The position numbers and the translations under genes are program-made. DNA of 64,000 bases from RUG14300 sp964561145 (GTDB lineage: Bacteria; Bacillota; Clostridia; Christensenellales; CAG-1252), in assembly GCA_964561145.1 (NCBI GenBank), contig CAZLNZ010000004.1, forward strand, positions 72,648 to 136,647, read 5' to 3'. Below the pieces are notes generated by a model. It was given only the letters and a program-made list of their open reading frames with translations, ran no database searches and was not told the origin of the DNA. Below, piece by piece: positions 42,032 to 51,939 of the stretch; position 1 is the stretch's first letter; each line of letters opens with the position of its first letter.

Positions 42032-43311
42032 TGCTACCGATTACTAAGGTAAAACGTCATTCGCCCTTTTGGAAGGCGGGTGTTAGAGCGGGCGATTCCA
42101 TTCTTGCCTTTGACGGATATCCCTATATTGATGAACTTGATATAGAGTTTTATGGTACCCAATGTAGTTTTACGGTGACCATACAAGACAAAAAGGGCAA
42201 TGTAAGGGATTGTACTGTCATCAAAGAGCCATATGAAGAATTGGGAATTGAATATCCCGAGCAAGATCTAAAGGTTATTCCTTGTAAGAATCACTGTGTT
42301 TTTTGCTTTGTCGAGCAATGCAAAAAGGGAATGAGAAATTCTCTATATGTAAAGGATGATGATTATCGGCTGTCCTTTACCTGTGGTAGCTATGTAACTC
42401 TATCCAACATCAAGGAAGAGGAGATAGAAAGAATCATTAGACTAAAACTAAGCCCGTTATATATCTCTGTTCATTGCTATGATAAAGAGGTGAAAAAGTT
42501 CCTTTGCAAGAATCCCAAAAGTGCCGAGCTTTTTGACATTCTTAACCGACTAAAGGAGGGTGGTATAAGTTTTCATACCCAAATAGTAATGGTTGAAGGA
42601 ATCAATAGCGGTGATGTTCTAAAAGAAACCGTTGAAGAGCTGTACAAGCTTTATCCTGCGGTCAAAAGCATAGCGGTGGTTCCTGTAGGGGTTACAGGAC
42701 ATAGGGACGGCTTGTATCCTCTTAAGCCTGTATCACGAGAATGTGCCAATCAAACTATAGATTATATCGAGGGTTTTGCAAGAAAAGTATCGCATATAGG
42801 CACAAATTTTGTATGGTGTTCCGATGAAATGTACGTTATAGCCGGAAGGGAACTTCCTTCTTGTGATTACTATGAGGCATTTGATCAAATAGAAAACGGT
42901 GTCGGTGGAGTTAGTCTCTTTTTTGATGAAGCAAGAGAGGCACTTAAGGAGTATAATCCCAAAGGAAGGTATACAGCAATAACGGGTGTAGCGTTTTATC
43001 CTTTTTTAAAAGAGTTTTGCGACAGCATCAAGAGTAAAAACCTCGATATAGAGGTGATTTGCATTAAGAATAAATGGTTCGGAGAGAGTATTACCGTTGC
43101 CGGCTTGATTACCGCAACGGATATAATCGAACAGACCAAAGGTAATATTAAAAACAATAAAGTAATAATTCCTTCGACAATGTTAAAGGAATTTGAGGAT
43201 GTTTTCTTGGACGGAATCAGTGTCAAAGAGCTCGAGAGGTCTTTAGATGTCAAGGTGTTGATTTCCGACGGAGGAGAATCCTTTATTAAGGTAATGGCAG
43301 GTATAAAATGA
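42031..43311 (+). CDS. DUF512 family PDZ/radical-SAM-like protein
   Basis: 426 residues. An N-terminal PDZ-like segment (HSPFWKAGVRAGDSILAFDG) is followed by CKNHCVFCFVEQCKKGMR, a CxxxCxxC cluster of radical SAM type. DUF512 occupies the C-terminal half (FVWCSDEMYVIAGRELPSCDYYEAF, ITGVAFYPFL). Function is not established. Association with ribosome biogenesis is suggested by its frequent place beside der, which overlaps it here by 4 bp. Confidence 0.85.
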   Translation: MLPITKVKRHSPFWKAGVRAGDSILAFDGYPYIDELDIEFYGTQCSFTVTIQDKKGNVRDCTVIKEPYEELGIEYPEQDLKVIPCKNHCVFCFVEQCKKGMRNSLYVKDDDYRLSFTCGSYVTLSNIKEEEIERIIRLKLSPLYISVHCYDKEVKKFLCKNPKSAELFDILNRLKEGGISFHTQIVMVEGINSGDVLKETVEELYKLYPAVKSIAVVPVGVTGHRDGLYPLKPVSRECANQTIDYIEGFARKVSHIGTNFVWCSDEMYVIAGRELPSCDYYEAFDQIENGVGGVSLFFDEAREALKEYNPKGRYTAITGVAFYPFLKEFCDSIKSKNLDIEVICIKNKWFGESITVAGLITATDIIEQTKGNIKNNKVIIPSTMLKEFEDVFLDGISVKELERSLDVKVLISDGGESFIKVMAGIK

Positions 43312-44621
43312 CAAAAATAGTAGCGGTAGTTGGTAGACCGAACGTAGGAAAATCGACATTTTTCAATCAACTTGCGGGAAGAAGAATAAGTATTACATTT
43401 AATACTCCCGGAGTTACAAGAGATAGAATATACGCCGACGTGGAGTGGTGCGGTGCTGTTTTTACCGCAATCGATACCGGCGGACTTGAGCTGAAGAGTG
43501 AGGACAAAATGTGGAAGCACATCAAAGAGCAAGCAAATCTTGCTGTTGAGGTGGCAGATGCGATAGTCTTTATTACAGACGGAAAAGAGGGTATTATGCC
43601 CGATGATTATGCAATAGCTGAAAGTCTACGAATGACAAAAAAGCCCGTTATTCTTGCTGTAAACAAACTTGATAATCCTTGGGACCAGCCATATGAGTTT
43701 TACGAGTTAGGGCTAGGCGATCCTTTTCCTATAAGTGCCGAACACGGAACAGGCATTGGAGATGTTCTTGATGCTGTAGTGGAAGCTTTTGGAGATATGG
43801 AAAATAAGGAGGCAGAAGAATCGGGGCTTAAAATTGCCGTTGTCGGAAAACCCAATGCGGGCAAGAGTAGTCTTGTTAACAAGTTAATCGGAAAGGATAG
43901 GTCGATAGTAAGCGATATTGCAGGAACCACAAGAGATACGATTGACAGTATTATTTACTATAAGGATAAACCATACACAATTATTGATACGGCAGGAATT
44001 CGTAAAAAGAGCAATGTCGACGAGGATGTAGAGTATTATTCTGTTGTAAGAGCATTAGCTGCAATAAGAAGAGCGGATGTAGTATTATTAGTTATCGACA
44101 GTGACGAGGGATTAACCGAACAAGACGTCAAGATTGCAGGATATATCCACGAACAGGGCAAACCATCACTCATAGTAATGAACAAATGGGATCTAATCGA
44201 TAAGGATACCAATACAATTTACAAGTTTGAAAAGGAAATTTCAGAAACCTTGAAGTTTATGGACTATTATAGATCTGTTTATGTGAGTGCCTTAACCGGT
44301 AAAAGAACTGATAAGATTTTCCAAGAGATCGATACGGTATATGAAAATTCAAACCGCAGAATCGCAACGGGCATTTTGAATGATGTCCTAAGCGATCTTA
44401 TCTCCGTAAACGAACCGCCCACACAAAGCGGACGAAAATTAAAGATTTTTTATATTACACAACCCAAAGTTATGCCTCCTACTTTTGTCATCTTTGTCAA
44501 CGATGAAAAGCTAATGCATTTTTCTTACATGAGATATTTAGAAAATGGCTTAAGACATGCTTTTGATTTTTCGGGAACTCCGATTAAGCTTACATTGAAA
44601 AACAAAAAAGAGGACAACTAA
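43308..44621 (+). CDS. der: Ribosome biogenesis GTPase Der (EngA)
   Basis: 437 residues with two consecutive G domains. The first has VGRPNVGKSTFFNQL, TPGVTRD, DTGG and NKLD. The second has VGKPNAGKSSLVNKL, AGTTRDT, DTAGIRKK and NKWD. A C-terminal KH-like domain ends near YLENGLRHAFDFSGTPIKL. It is required for 50S subunit assembly. It overlaps the DUF512 gene by 4 bp. Confidence 0.97.
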   Translation: MTKIVAVVGRPNVGKSTFFNQLAGRRISITFNTPGVTRDRIYADVEWCGAVFTAIDTGGLELKSEDKMWKHIKEQANLAVEVADAIVFITDGKEGIMPDDYAIAESLRMTKKPVILAVNKLDNPWDQPYEFYELGLGDPFPISAEHGTGIGDVLDAVVEAFGDMENKEAEESGLKIAVVGKPNAGKSSLVNKLIGKDRSIVSDIAGTTRDTIDSIIYYKDKPYTIIDTAGIRKKSNVDEDVEYYSVVRALAAIRRADVVLLVIDSDEGLTEQDVKIAGYIHEQGKPSLIVMNKWDLIDKDTNTIYKFEKEISETLKFMDYYRSVYVSALTGKRTDKIFQEIDTVYENSNRRIATGILNDVLSDLISVNEPPTQSGRKLKIFYITQPKVMPPTFVIFVNDEKLMHFSYMRYLENGLRHAFDFSGTPIKLTLKNKKEDN

Positions 44622-44708
44622 TAATTCATTATTCAATAGTGGGTAGTATGGCTTAAAATGTAGTCATATAAGGAAAACTATTCCGATATAAGGTATATAG
44701 AGGTTATT

Positions 44709-45980
44709 ATGAATTACGCAAATCTAACTGTCGAAGAACTGCAAACCGCATATCAAAACGTTAAGAAACGTTACTCGAGCTACCAAAGAGAAAGATTTTC
44801 TCTTGACCTTTCAAGAGGTAAACTTTGTCCCGAGCAACTGGAGCTATCCATGCCGATGTTGACGTCAATTGCCGATGGAATGGATTTTTCGGGAAAAACT
44901 GATGACTATAGAAATTATGGATTATTGGAGGGGATTCCCGAATTAAGAAAGCTTTTCGCTGAAATCTTCGATGTATCTGCAGAGGATGTTTTCTTGGGAG
45001 GATGCTCAAGTCTTAATCTTATGTACGACGTGTTTGTAAAAGCTTGGTGCTTTGGTGTCGGAGGTGGCTCACCGTGGTGTAAACTACCAAAGGTCAAGTT
45101 TTTATGTCCCGTTCCCGGTTATGATAGACACTTCGCAATACTCGAAGAGTTTGGTGTGGAGATGATAGCGATTCCAACCGATGAAAACGGACCTCTTATG
45201 GATATCGTAGAAGAACTTGTTGCTAACGATATCTCCATCAAGGGTATTTTCTGCGTTCCAAGGTTTTCTAATCCTTCGGGAATTGTTTATTCCGATGAGG
45301 TTGTAACAAGACTTGCTACAATGAAAACAGCTGCGGTTGACTTCCGCATCTTTTGGGATAATTCCTATGCGGTGCATGAAATCTATGCTGATGCTCCTAA
45401 GCTTTTGAATATTTTCAAGGTTCCCGGCGCGGTCTCTGACAGGGTCTATTTATTTGGTTCAACTAGCAAGATAACCTTTTCCTCGGGCGGTACTTGTTGT
45501 TTGATAACAGAAAAATCAAATTTACAAACCTTAAAAAAGCATTTTGGAGTGCAAACCATCAATTTTGATAAGGTTAACCAATACGAGCACGCACTATTCT
45601 TGAAGGATATGCAAGGTGTAAAAACCCTGATGGAAAAGCACGCTGCGATTTTGCGTCCTAAGTTCGATATGGTTTTTTCAGTTTTCGATGACGGCTTTAA
45701 GGATAATTCATATGTCAGGTGGACCAAGCCTAAGGGCGGTTATTTCCTCACCCTAACAGTAATGGAGGGAACGGCTAAAAGAGTTATAGAGCTTTGTCGT
45801 AAAATCGGATTAACATTGACACCTGCCGGTGCCGCATTCCCCCTTCATCAAGACGATTTAGATAGCACTATAAGGATTGCACCTACATATGCATCGTTGA
45901 ACGACCTTGAAACCGCTTGCAGAATCTTAGTGACTTGTGTTGATTACGCAATAATGGAGAAACTTTGCGACAATAATTAA
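44709..45980 (+). CDS. PLP-dependent aminotransferase, MocR/Asp-aminotransferase group
   Basis: 423 residues, fold type I. The PLP lysine lies in FGSTSKITFSSGG and substrate-binding arginines occur in STIRIAPTYASL. Motifs LDLSRGKLCPEQL and GGGSPWCKLPKVKFLCPVPGYDRHF match the PF12897-type aminotransferases found as single-domain enzymes in Firmicutes. Aspartate is a likely amino donor but this is homology only. It has 87 bp free upstream and a terminator right after, so it may be monocistronic. Confidence 0.85.
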   Translation: MNYANLTVEELQTAYQNVKKRYSSYQRERFSLDLSRGKLCPEQLELSMPMLTSIADGMDFSGKTDDYRNYGLLEGIPELRKLFAEIFDVSAEDVFLGGCSSLNLMYDVFVKAWCFGVGGGSPWCKLPKVKFLCPVPGYDRHFAILEEFGVEMIAIPTDENGPLMDIVEELVANDISIKGIFCVPRFSNPSGIVYSDEVVTRLATMKTAAVDFRIFWDNSYAVHEIYADAPKLLNIFKVPGAVSDRVYLFGSTSKITFSSGGTCCLITEKSNLQTLKKHFGVQTINFDKVNQYEHALFLKDMQGVKTLMEKHAAILRPKFDMVFSVFDDGFKDNSYVRWTKPKGGYFLTLTVMEGTAKRVIELCRKIGLTLTPAGAAFPLHQDDLDSTIRIAPTYASLNDLETACRILVTCVDYAIMEKLCDNN

Positions 45981-46000
45981 AATATATGAACCCTTTTGGA

Positions 46001-46034
46001 AAGTTGTTTGATGTAAAAGTCAAGCAACTTTTTT
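46001..46034 (+). terminator. Terminator after the aminotransferase gene
   Basis: AAGTTGTTTGA (46001-46011) pairs with TCAAGCAACTT (46020-46030), one G-T wobble, then a run of T to 46034. Confidence 0.85.
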
Positions 46035-46097
46035 ATTTATGTTCTATCCGCTTTTGGTTAGGCATATCATTGTGTAGAAATCAATGGAGGAATTTTA

Positions 46098-47570
46098 ATG
46101 GAAACTTTTGACTTGTATAACGATATTGCAACTCGAACCGACGGAGATATTTACTTAGGGGTGGTAGGACCGGTAAGGACGGGAAAGTCTACCTTTATAA
46201 AGAGATTTATGGACAAACTTGTTCTTCCGAAAATTGAGGATAAAAACGTTTTGTCCAGAGCAGTTGACGAGCTTCCTCAGGCAGCGGACGGAAAGACTGT
46301 AATGACTACGCAACCTAAATTCGTACCAAGCGAAGCGGTAAGTGTTAAAATCGGAGATAATATCAATGCAAGTGTAAGGTTGGTTGATTGTGTTGGATAT
46401 CTTGTTGAGGGTGCACTTGGGGCAACCGAGGGCGACAAAACAAGAATGGTTAAAACACCTTGGAGTGATGAGGAGATGAGCTTTGAAGAGGCGGCGGAAA
46501 TCGGAACGACAAAGGTGATTGTTGACCATTCAACTATAGGTGTGCTATTGACCTCTGACGGAAGTATAGTTGACATTCCTCGTGCTACCTATATCGAGGC
46601 AGAGGAGAAAGCTGTAAATCAACTGAAAAGCATCGGAAAGCCGTTTGTGATGCTTTTGAACAGCAAACATCCTACAGATCCGGATACGATAAAGCTTAGA
46701 GATGCACTTTCCGAGAGATACAGAGTACCTGTTATGAGTTTAGATGTTTTGAATATGGAACTTAAGGACATTGATGATATGTTCGAGAGAATTCTACAAG
46801 AGTTCCCCGTTAAACAGGTTGACGTATTTTTACCCGATTGGATGCGAGCAATGTCTGCCGATGATGAAATAATCAAAGATACAATAAAGACATTGGAAGG
46901 AAACTGTGACATATACAAAATGAGCGAAGCAAAGGGAATGAAGGGACTTTTCTCAGATAGCGAGTATTATAGCGAGTGTGATATTCAAGTCGAAATGGGA
47001 AGCGGAAAGGTTCTTATATACCTGAAAGCTAATCCTGATATGTTCTTCAAGGAAATCTCAAAGCTTTGCGGCAGTGATATCGAAGGAGAATATGAGTTAA
47101 TGCGTTATGTTAGGACCCTTTCAGATGATGCAAGACGTTATGCCAAGCTGAAGGAGGCGTTGCAACAGGTAGAGGAGACGGGGTATGGAGTTGTAATACC
47201 CGATCAAGAGGACTTAATCTTAGAAGAGCCCGAAATAATGAAACAAGCAGGTAAATTCGGAGTAAGACTTAAGGCAAGTGCACCGTCTCTTCACATTATG
47301 AGAGTAGATGTAAAAACCGAGGTGAATCCCATTGTTGGGAGTGAGCAACAGAGCGAAGAGCTTGTAAAGTATCTGCTAGAGGAATTTGAAACAAATAAAA
47401 AGGGTATCTGGGAAACTAATATGTTCGGAAAATCGTTGGCGAGTCTTGTTAATGAAGGTTTGGGTAACAAGATATTTGCTCTTCCCGATGAGGCAAAGAA
47501 GAAACTTAGACGGGCATTGGGAAAGATCGTAAACGAAGGGAAGGGCGGTATAATCTGTATTCTTCTTTAG
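46098..47570 (+). CDS. spoIVA: Stage IV sporulation protein A
   Basis: 490 residues, the spore-coat basement-layer ATPase. The N-terminal domain has Walker A GPVRTGKSTF and the family start METFDLYNDIATRTDGDIYLG. The C-terminal half ends GKGGIICILL, the membrane-targeting end that interacts with SpoVM. It polymerises on the forespore surface using ATP. TGGAGG precedes the ATG. It is the clearest proof in the window that the organism makes endospores. No convincing sigma-E promoter was identified by eye. Confidence 0.97.
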   Translation: METFDLYNDIATRTDGDIYLGVVGPVRTGKSTFIKRFMDKLVLPKIEDKNVLSRAVDELPQAADGKTVMTTQPKFVPSEAVSVKIGDNINASVRLVDCVGYLVEGALGATEGDKTRMVKTPWSDEEMSFEEAAEIGTTKVIVDHSTIGVLLTSDGSIVDIPRATYIEAEEKAVNQLKSIGKPFVMLLNSKHPTDPDTIKLRDALSERYRVPVMSLDVLNMELKDIDDMFERILQEFPVKQVDVFLPDWMRAMSADDEIIKDTIKTLEGNCDIYKMSEAKGMKGLFSDSEYYSECDIQVEMGSGKVLIYLKANPDMFFKEISKLCGSDIEGEYELMRYVRTLSDDARRYAKLKEALQQVEETGYGVVIPDQEDLILEEPEIMKQAGKFGVRLKASAPSLHIMRVDVKTEVNPIVGSEQQSEELVKYLLEEFETNKKGIWETNMFGKSLASLVNEGLGNKIFALPDEAKKKLRRALGKIVNEGKGGIICILL

Positions 47571-47581
47571 TACAGTAATAG

Positions 47582-47613
47582 AAAAAAGCTTCTCTTATTT
47601 GAGAGGCTTTTTT
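47582..47613 (+). terminator. Terminator after spoIVA
   Basis: AAAAAAGCTTCTC (47582-47594) pairs with GAGAGGCTTTTTT (47601-47613), one wobble, T-rich end. Confidence 0.85.
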
Positions 47614-47658
47614 CTATTCTTTCTATGTTGTTTTAGAAAGATTTTTTTTTTTGAAAAG

Positions 47659-48444
47659 TTACTTAATAGGTGTTAATACTTTTACCGTAAATGAGGTTGT
47701 GATTTCTAAGGGAGAGTTGATTCTTTCGATATACTCTTTAGGCGTTTTATAGTAGTAGGGTGTCATCATAAAGATGTTTCGTGCCAATTCTTCACTATAA
47801 AGTTTTTTATCCTTTACATTGAAACATTTTTTTTCTTCAAAGCCTGATATGATTTCATCTTTAGGGTTTAAGTAAATCTCCGGATATACTCTTTCTTTTA
47901 ACTCTATCAGGTGTTCGGGTGATGGCGTAACCTTTATAAGAATACTGTCTTTTTTAAGTACACGTAGTATTTCTTTTTCATTTATGGGAGCAAAGCAGCT
48001 TACTATAGCATCCAAATTATTGTCGGAAAAGGGTAATTTGTTAGCTGATGCAACAACGTAAAATGTTTTTTTGTCTATTTTAGAGGCACGCAATACTCCT
48101 TCTTTCGATATGTCGATACCAAAACATTGCTCTACAAGCGGTGCAAAGGATTTTGTTAGAGTACCTTCTCCACAGCCAAGATCTAAAAGGAGTTTCGTGC
48201 TATAGGCTTGTAGTATTGTTCCGATTGCTTTAGTTAGTTTGTTGTAATAACCTTGCTCTAATACACTTCTTCTTGCAATAAGCATTTCTTTATTATCTCC
48301 CGGGGCTTGAGAATGCTTTTTATTGGATGGAAGGAGATTAAGGTAGCCCGATTTGGCCAAATCAAAATTATGATGCCCGCATGAATAATAGGACACTTGA
48401 GGAAGAAGCGGTTTTTGACAGATCGGACAGATTAAATGTATCAT
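47659..48444 (-). CDS. rlmA: 23S rRNA (guanine-N1)-methyltransferase RlmA-like
   Basis: 261 residues. An N-terminal zinc ribbon (C6, C9, C22, H25) is followed by FDLAKSGYLNLLPSNKKHSQAPGDNKEM, the RlmA signature. A SAM-binding domain has LLLDLGCGEGTLTKSF and CFGIDISKEG. Homologues methylate N1 of G745 or G748 in 23S rRNA, the latter linked to tylosin resistance in actinomycetes. Firmicute members may do either. Its ATG overlaps the upstream lipoprotein stop by one base. Confidence 0.88.
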   Translation of the reverse strand: MIHLICPICQKPLLPQVSYYSCGHHNFDLAKSGYLNLLPSNKKHSQAPGDNKEMLIARRSVLEQGYYNKLTKAIGTILQAYSTKLLLDLGCGEGTLTKSFAPLVEQCFGIDISKEGVLRASKIDKKTFYVVASANKLPFSDNNLDAIVSCFAPINEKEILRVLKKDSILIKVTPSPEHLIELKERVYPEIYLNPKDEIISGFEEKKCFNVKDKKLYSEELARNIFMMTPYYYKTPKEYIERINSPLEITTSFTVKVLTPIK

Positions 48445-49316
48445 TATACAAGAGATAGGATAAGATCGCCTGAGATGATTTCAACTTCGATTTTCATTGA
48501 TTTATCACCATAGTTATAAATCCCGTTATCGATGGTGTAGGGCGTGTTCGACGGATTGATGGTTATCCTATTACTTTTTACATCCTGAATAAGAGAAAAT
48601 CCTGTTACCTTAGTGCTTAGACCGAGAAGAGCGGTACCTGTGGTTAACTCAATATCGGCTTCATTAGCATAAAGGTCTGCTACTGTTAGATTACCTGTAG
48701 TTATATCGGTATCGAATTTTCTCGTTGTAAGTGTTGTAATGGTAACATTACCGGTAGTTGTATCTGCCTCAAACTCATCGCTAGTTGTCTGTATTGCTTG
48801 TATATTACCGGTAACCGTTTTGAGGGAAATATCGTTTGCAGATACATTTGTTAAGGTGATATTACCTGTTGTAGCTTCTAAATCGATTTCCTTTAGAGCT
48901 AAAACGGATAAGGTTATATCTCCGTTGATTACGTCGATTTCAAGTTCTTCGATCGGAAAATTTGAAGGAAGAGTTATTTCCAGCTCTTTTTTAAAATTTT
49001 TGACGCTAATTGAGCCGGATTTCATATATTTTATATGGAGTGTGTCCCCTATTACCTTTGTTCTCATTGTCAAATCTTCGGTGATATTATTTCCGATTTC
49101 TTTTATAGAAAAGCTATCACCGTGTTTGACGGTAACATTGCCGTTTACCCATTCGACTTCGATTTCCTTGACATCTATGTTTTCTGAAATATTGGCTGAA
49201 CCGATGGTGTATCCCGTTTCATCATATTTCAGATTTACAGTGTTACAAGCAGATAGAGTAAAGACGAAGGATACTATAATAAAAAGAATTGAAAGCATCG
49301 ATTTTTTTAGCTTCAT
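48444..49316 (-). CDS. DUF4097-type beta-helix lipoprotein
   Basis: 290 residues. Signal peptide with lipobox TLSAC (C24). Repeated units of about 19-20 residues around ATTGNITL, TVTGNIQA, TTTGNVTI, ITTGNLTV and LTTGTALL form a right-handed beta-helix-like domain, the DUF4097 (putative adhesin) pattern. It is exported and lipid anchored; the ligand is unknown. In other Firmicutes such proteins follow PspC or DUF1700 envelope-stress genes, but here it is coupled to rlmA by a one-base overlap, which looks accidental. Confidence 0.8.
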   Translation of the reverse strand: MKLKKSMLSILFIIVSFVFTLSACNTVNLKYDETGYTIGSANISENIDVKEIEVEWVNGNVTVKHGDSFSIKEIGNNITEDLTMRTKVIGDTLHIKYMKSGSISVKNFKKELEITLPSNFPIEELEIDVINGDITLSVLALKEIDLEATTGNITLTNVSANDISLKTVTGNIQAIQTTSDEFEADTTTGNVTITTLTTRKFDTDITTGNLTVADLYANEADIELTTGTALLGLSTKVTGFSLIQDVKSNRITINPSNTPYTIDNGIYNYGDKSMKIEVEIISGDLILSLV

Positions 49317-49479
49317 AAATCTCTCCTATTATGAATTGATTCTCTTTGCGAGTTACATTGATTCTACCCTAAAAAGCAGTCAATGTCAATTAAGGTTAAG
49401 ATAAATCCTTTATAATTGGTTGAAATCTTGTCGATATAATGCTAATATATTAATATACTAAAATATAAAAGGTGTAATA

Positions 49480-50292
49480 ATGAATTTATTGATGCTTGCT
49501 CTTGACGGATATTCGATATTTCAGCTGGTAATACTTTGCATATTAGTGATACTTCTGGTTGGTTACATTGTCTTATATTCTCTTTGGAAAAAAGGGAAGA
49601 AGATCAGTCCTTTCTTTGAGTCAAGCTTTATTCGTTCTCAAAACCTGTTCGGCTTATTAATTCCTCGTTTTAAATTTCGGTTTATAACTAACACCAACAA
49701 GAAGGAGCAAGGCTTCTATTGGTCTGTCATCTTGCTAGGTTTACTATCAGCGCTTTTGGGTTTTGTTAACGATATCGTAGTAAATAAGTTGTTTACGCCC
49801 ATACAACTTGTTTTTAGTCTTATTTTCCTATGCTTGCTAGTAGCTCTTTTAATTACAGATGAAAGCCTTGCTGCAGTACCGCCTCAAGTTTATCCGTACA
49901 ACCCTTCTTTGGTGGTATACTCCATAGTGTTTATGTTTTATGAGATCCTCAACTTTATTCAAGCATTGGCTTCCGGTAGTTTACCCGGCGTTTTATTCGG
50001 CTTATTTTTCTTTATTGGATATCTTCTTTTGTATGGTGGTGTAATATTGATGCGTTACATTCGCAAGGTATTCCCTGCAGGTACGCCGTTAATTTATTGT
50101 GGCGGTGTGATAATAAGCATTACAACATTGGTTTCGTTGGTAATTAATTCGATAGGTACCCATCCTATAACTGTAATAAGCTTTGTATTTTCAACGTTAA
50201 GCGAGATTGCAACAAGCATTGCAATAATTTATATATATGACCACTTTGAATGGGGAAAGTCAATTTCTGATAAATTGAGAAGTGGACGTTAA
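49480..50292 (+). CDS. Seven-helix membrane protein of unknown function
   Basis: 270 residues. Seven hydrophobic segments lie near residues 12-35, 80-100, 108-128, 145-165, 172-195, 205-228 and 232-255, with a basic cytoplasmic end (DKLRSGR). I do not recognise a family. AAAGGTG precedes the ATG. It is divergent from the DUF4097 lipoprotein and ends at a small terminator. Confidence 0.6.
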   Translation: MNLLMLALDGYSIFQLVILCILVILLVGYIVLYSLWKKGKKISPFFESSFIRSQNLFGLLIPRFKFRFITNTNKKEQGFYWSVILLGLLSALLGFVNDIVVNKLFTPIQLVFSLIFLCLLVALLITDESLAAVPPQVYPYNPSLVVYSIVFMFYEILNFIQALASGSLPGVLFGLFFFIGYLLLYGGVILMRYIRKVFPAGTPLIYCGGVIISITTLVSLVINSIGTHPITVISFVFSTLSEIATSIAIIYIYDHFEWGKSISDKLRSGR

Positions 50293-50344
50293 AACGACAA
50301 GATAACAACAACTAAATCGGAATAGTGTATACATAAGAATTTTG

Positions 50345-50373
50345 AAGCCGCAAATCACATGCGGTTTTTATTT
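50345..50373 (+). terminator. Terminator after the seven-helix protein gene
   Basis: AAGCCGCA / TGCGGTTT around loop AATCACA (50353-50359), followed by TTTTTATTT. Confidence 0.75.
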
Positions 50374-50537
50374 ATTTAAATAAGAATGCTGTATGATAAA
50401 GCACAAAAGAATTCAAATGACAAAATGACGGTCTGAAAAGAAGTTTTTGGAAAGTAAAAAATCGAATTATAAACAAAAAGCTGTATAAAATGTCATGCAA
50501 AGTGAGAGAAATGTAGAAATGTAGTATAATGAATTAC

Positions 50538-50620
50538 AAAAGCATCCAAATGATAAAATCAAATGAAAAAAATAGGAAATATTACTAAAAATATCATTAA
50601 TAAATAAAAACGTATATAAA
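50538..50620 (+). repeat. AT-rich upstream arm of the intergenic repeat
   Basis: An A+T-rich stretch with AAATGATAAAAT and ATTACTAAAAATA. It recurs with high similarity at 62755-62832 and 62876-62953, each time directly before the TGTCATACTGAGCG head of the repeat. A shorter TGTCATGCAAAGTGAG relic lies at 50490. Confidence 0.7.
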
Positions 50621-50705
50621 ATGTCATACTGAGCGGAAGAAATTGGTATCAATTTCTGAAGTTGAACCCTGAAAGGGCGACGCCTTGGTGTCGGTATCCT
50701 ATCCT
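50621..50705 (+). repeat. Three-hairpin intergenic repeat, copy 1
   Basis: Head TGTCATACTGAGCG. Hairpin 1 is AGAAATTG-GTAT-CAATTTCT, hairpin 2 is CCCT-GAA-AGGG and hairpin 3 is GACGCC-TT-GGTGTC. The tail is GGTATCCTATCC, an altered form of the usual GGTATCTCATCC. Confidence 0.85.
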
Positions 50706-50782
50706 TGTTAAAAGCAATGTAAAGAAAAAAATAATACTTGAATAAGACGCAAAAACTATAATTTATACCAACAATTTATATA

Positions 50783-50860
50783 AATGTCATACTGAGCGAA
50801 AGGCGAAACCTGCAGTCGAACTCCGCAGGAGCGACACTTTAGTGTCGGTATCTCATCCTC
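50783..50860 (+). repeat. Three-hairpin intergenic repeat, copy 2
   Basis: Head TGTCATACTGAGCG. It has the short form of hairpin 1 (AGG-CGAAA-CCT), hairpin 2 CTCC-GCA-GGAG and hairpin 3 GACACT-TT-AGTGTC, with tail GGTATCTCATCC. The rest of the 659-bp gap 50293-50951 shows nothing else recognisable. Confidence 0.85.
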
Positions 50861-50951
50861 TTTTGAAACTTTTTCACTTCACTTGCATCAATGTCTAAAT
50901 TGTTAGGCTTTTGCATTGTTGGGCTAAAATGAAAATATAAAAGGGCTATTG

Positions 50952-51926
50952 TCAAACAATAGCCCACTCGATTGCCGAAATAACGTAGCCTACCACAAGA
51001 CCTGTAATCAATAGTGCTACCGTTACGATTACGTTTTGTTTTACCTGTTTTACATTTTTGTAAAGGACAAACAATCCGAGCCCTGCATTAACACACAATC
51101 CTCCGACGCAAGCACCAAAGGTCATTCCTCCTAATAGATAGAGCTCGCTAAGCACAACCGAGGATGCACAATTGGGAATGAAGCCAACAATAACTGAAAA
51201 TAGCGGAGCCAGGTATTTGTTGGATGAGAGGAATTCCATTATTTTATCTTCTCCTATTTTATAGAAAAGTGTTCCGAAAATAAAATTAATGATAAAGACG
51301 TATAAAAAGATTTTTAATGAGTGAATAAGTGGATGTATCAAATGGTGATCGAGTGCGATCTTGATTTTTTTCTTTTTGGCATCTGCTGCATTTTCCTCAT
51401 GTTCTTCCTCGTGTTCGTGTGAATGTTCATGGTGATGTTCGTGTTCTCCCTCGTCATCGATGGCGTGACCGCAACAGCCGAAGTGAATCGTTTCATCACA
51501 ATGGCAGTCATCTTGGTGTGCTTGTGTTTCTGCGATTTGCTTTCTGAAGATAAAATCGAGCAAATAAGCAACACCCAATCCAACTAAGAATTTTATAGCA
51601 ATAAGGGGAAGAACCATTAGTATTTTTTTAGGCTCGTTAACAGAAGAAATAAATATAGGAATAGCCTCGTCGCTTGTTGCGATAAAAACGCCTACAAGTG
51701 TTCCGATTGTGATATGTTTTTTGTTGTATAAATCTGCGGCTAGTACGCTAAAACCGCATTGAGGAATAAGACCTAAGGATACGCCGACAACGGGTGACCA
51801 CTTGTGGTTTCGCTCGAGTAGCTTTGCGAGTTTTGGCTCAAAGAAAGACAAAAGCTCATACATAACAAATACAAACCCGAGTATTATGGCACTATCCTTT
51901 AAAGCATCTAAAAAAACATCTAACAT
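50952..51926 (-). CDS. ArsP_2-type (10TM) heavy-metal/manganese exporter
   Basis: 324 residues. Two homologous membrane halves have GLIPQCGFSVLAADLYNKKHI and GFIPNCASSVVLSELYLLGG, each with a Pro-x-Cys motif that may bind metal. They are joined by a cytoplasmic loop very rich in His, Cys and acidic residues (CHCDETIHFGCCGH, then HEHHHEHSHEHEEEHEE). This matches the putative 10TM heavy-metal exporter family, often labelled putative manganese transporter or arsenic efflux protein. Substrate is unproven; the His-rich loop favours a divalent metal. Confidence 0.8.
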   Translation of the reverse strand: MLDVFLDALKDSAIILGFVFVMYELLSFFEPKLAKLLERNHKWSPVVGVSLGLIPQCGFSVLAADLYNKKHITIGTLVGVFIATSDEAIPIFISSVNEPKKILMVLPLIAIKFLVGLGVAYLLDFIFRKQIAETQAHQDDCHCDETIHFGCCGHAIDDEGEHEHHHEHSHEHEEEHEENAADAKKKKIKIALDHHLIHPLIHSLKIFLYVFIINFIFGTLFYKIGEDKIMEFLSSNKYLAPLFSVIVGFIPNCASSVVLSELYLLGGMTFGACVGGLCVNAGLGLFVLYKNVKQVKQNVIVTVALLITGLVVGYVISAIEWAIV

Positions 51927-51939
51927 AATTTCCTCTTTT

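Noticed and set aside
48739..49404. A 221-codon plus-strand open frame
   Set aside because: It is antisense to the DUF4097 lipoprotein, whose signal peptide, lipobox and repeats are convincing. The frame arises from the repeats.
50621..50860. CRISPR array from the repeats near 50.6 kb
   Set aside because: Copies are only two here, about 80 bp long, with internal hairpins and irregular spacing, and there are no cas genes.
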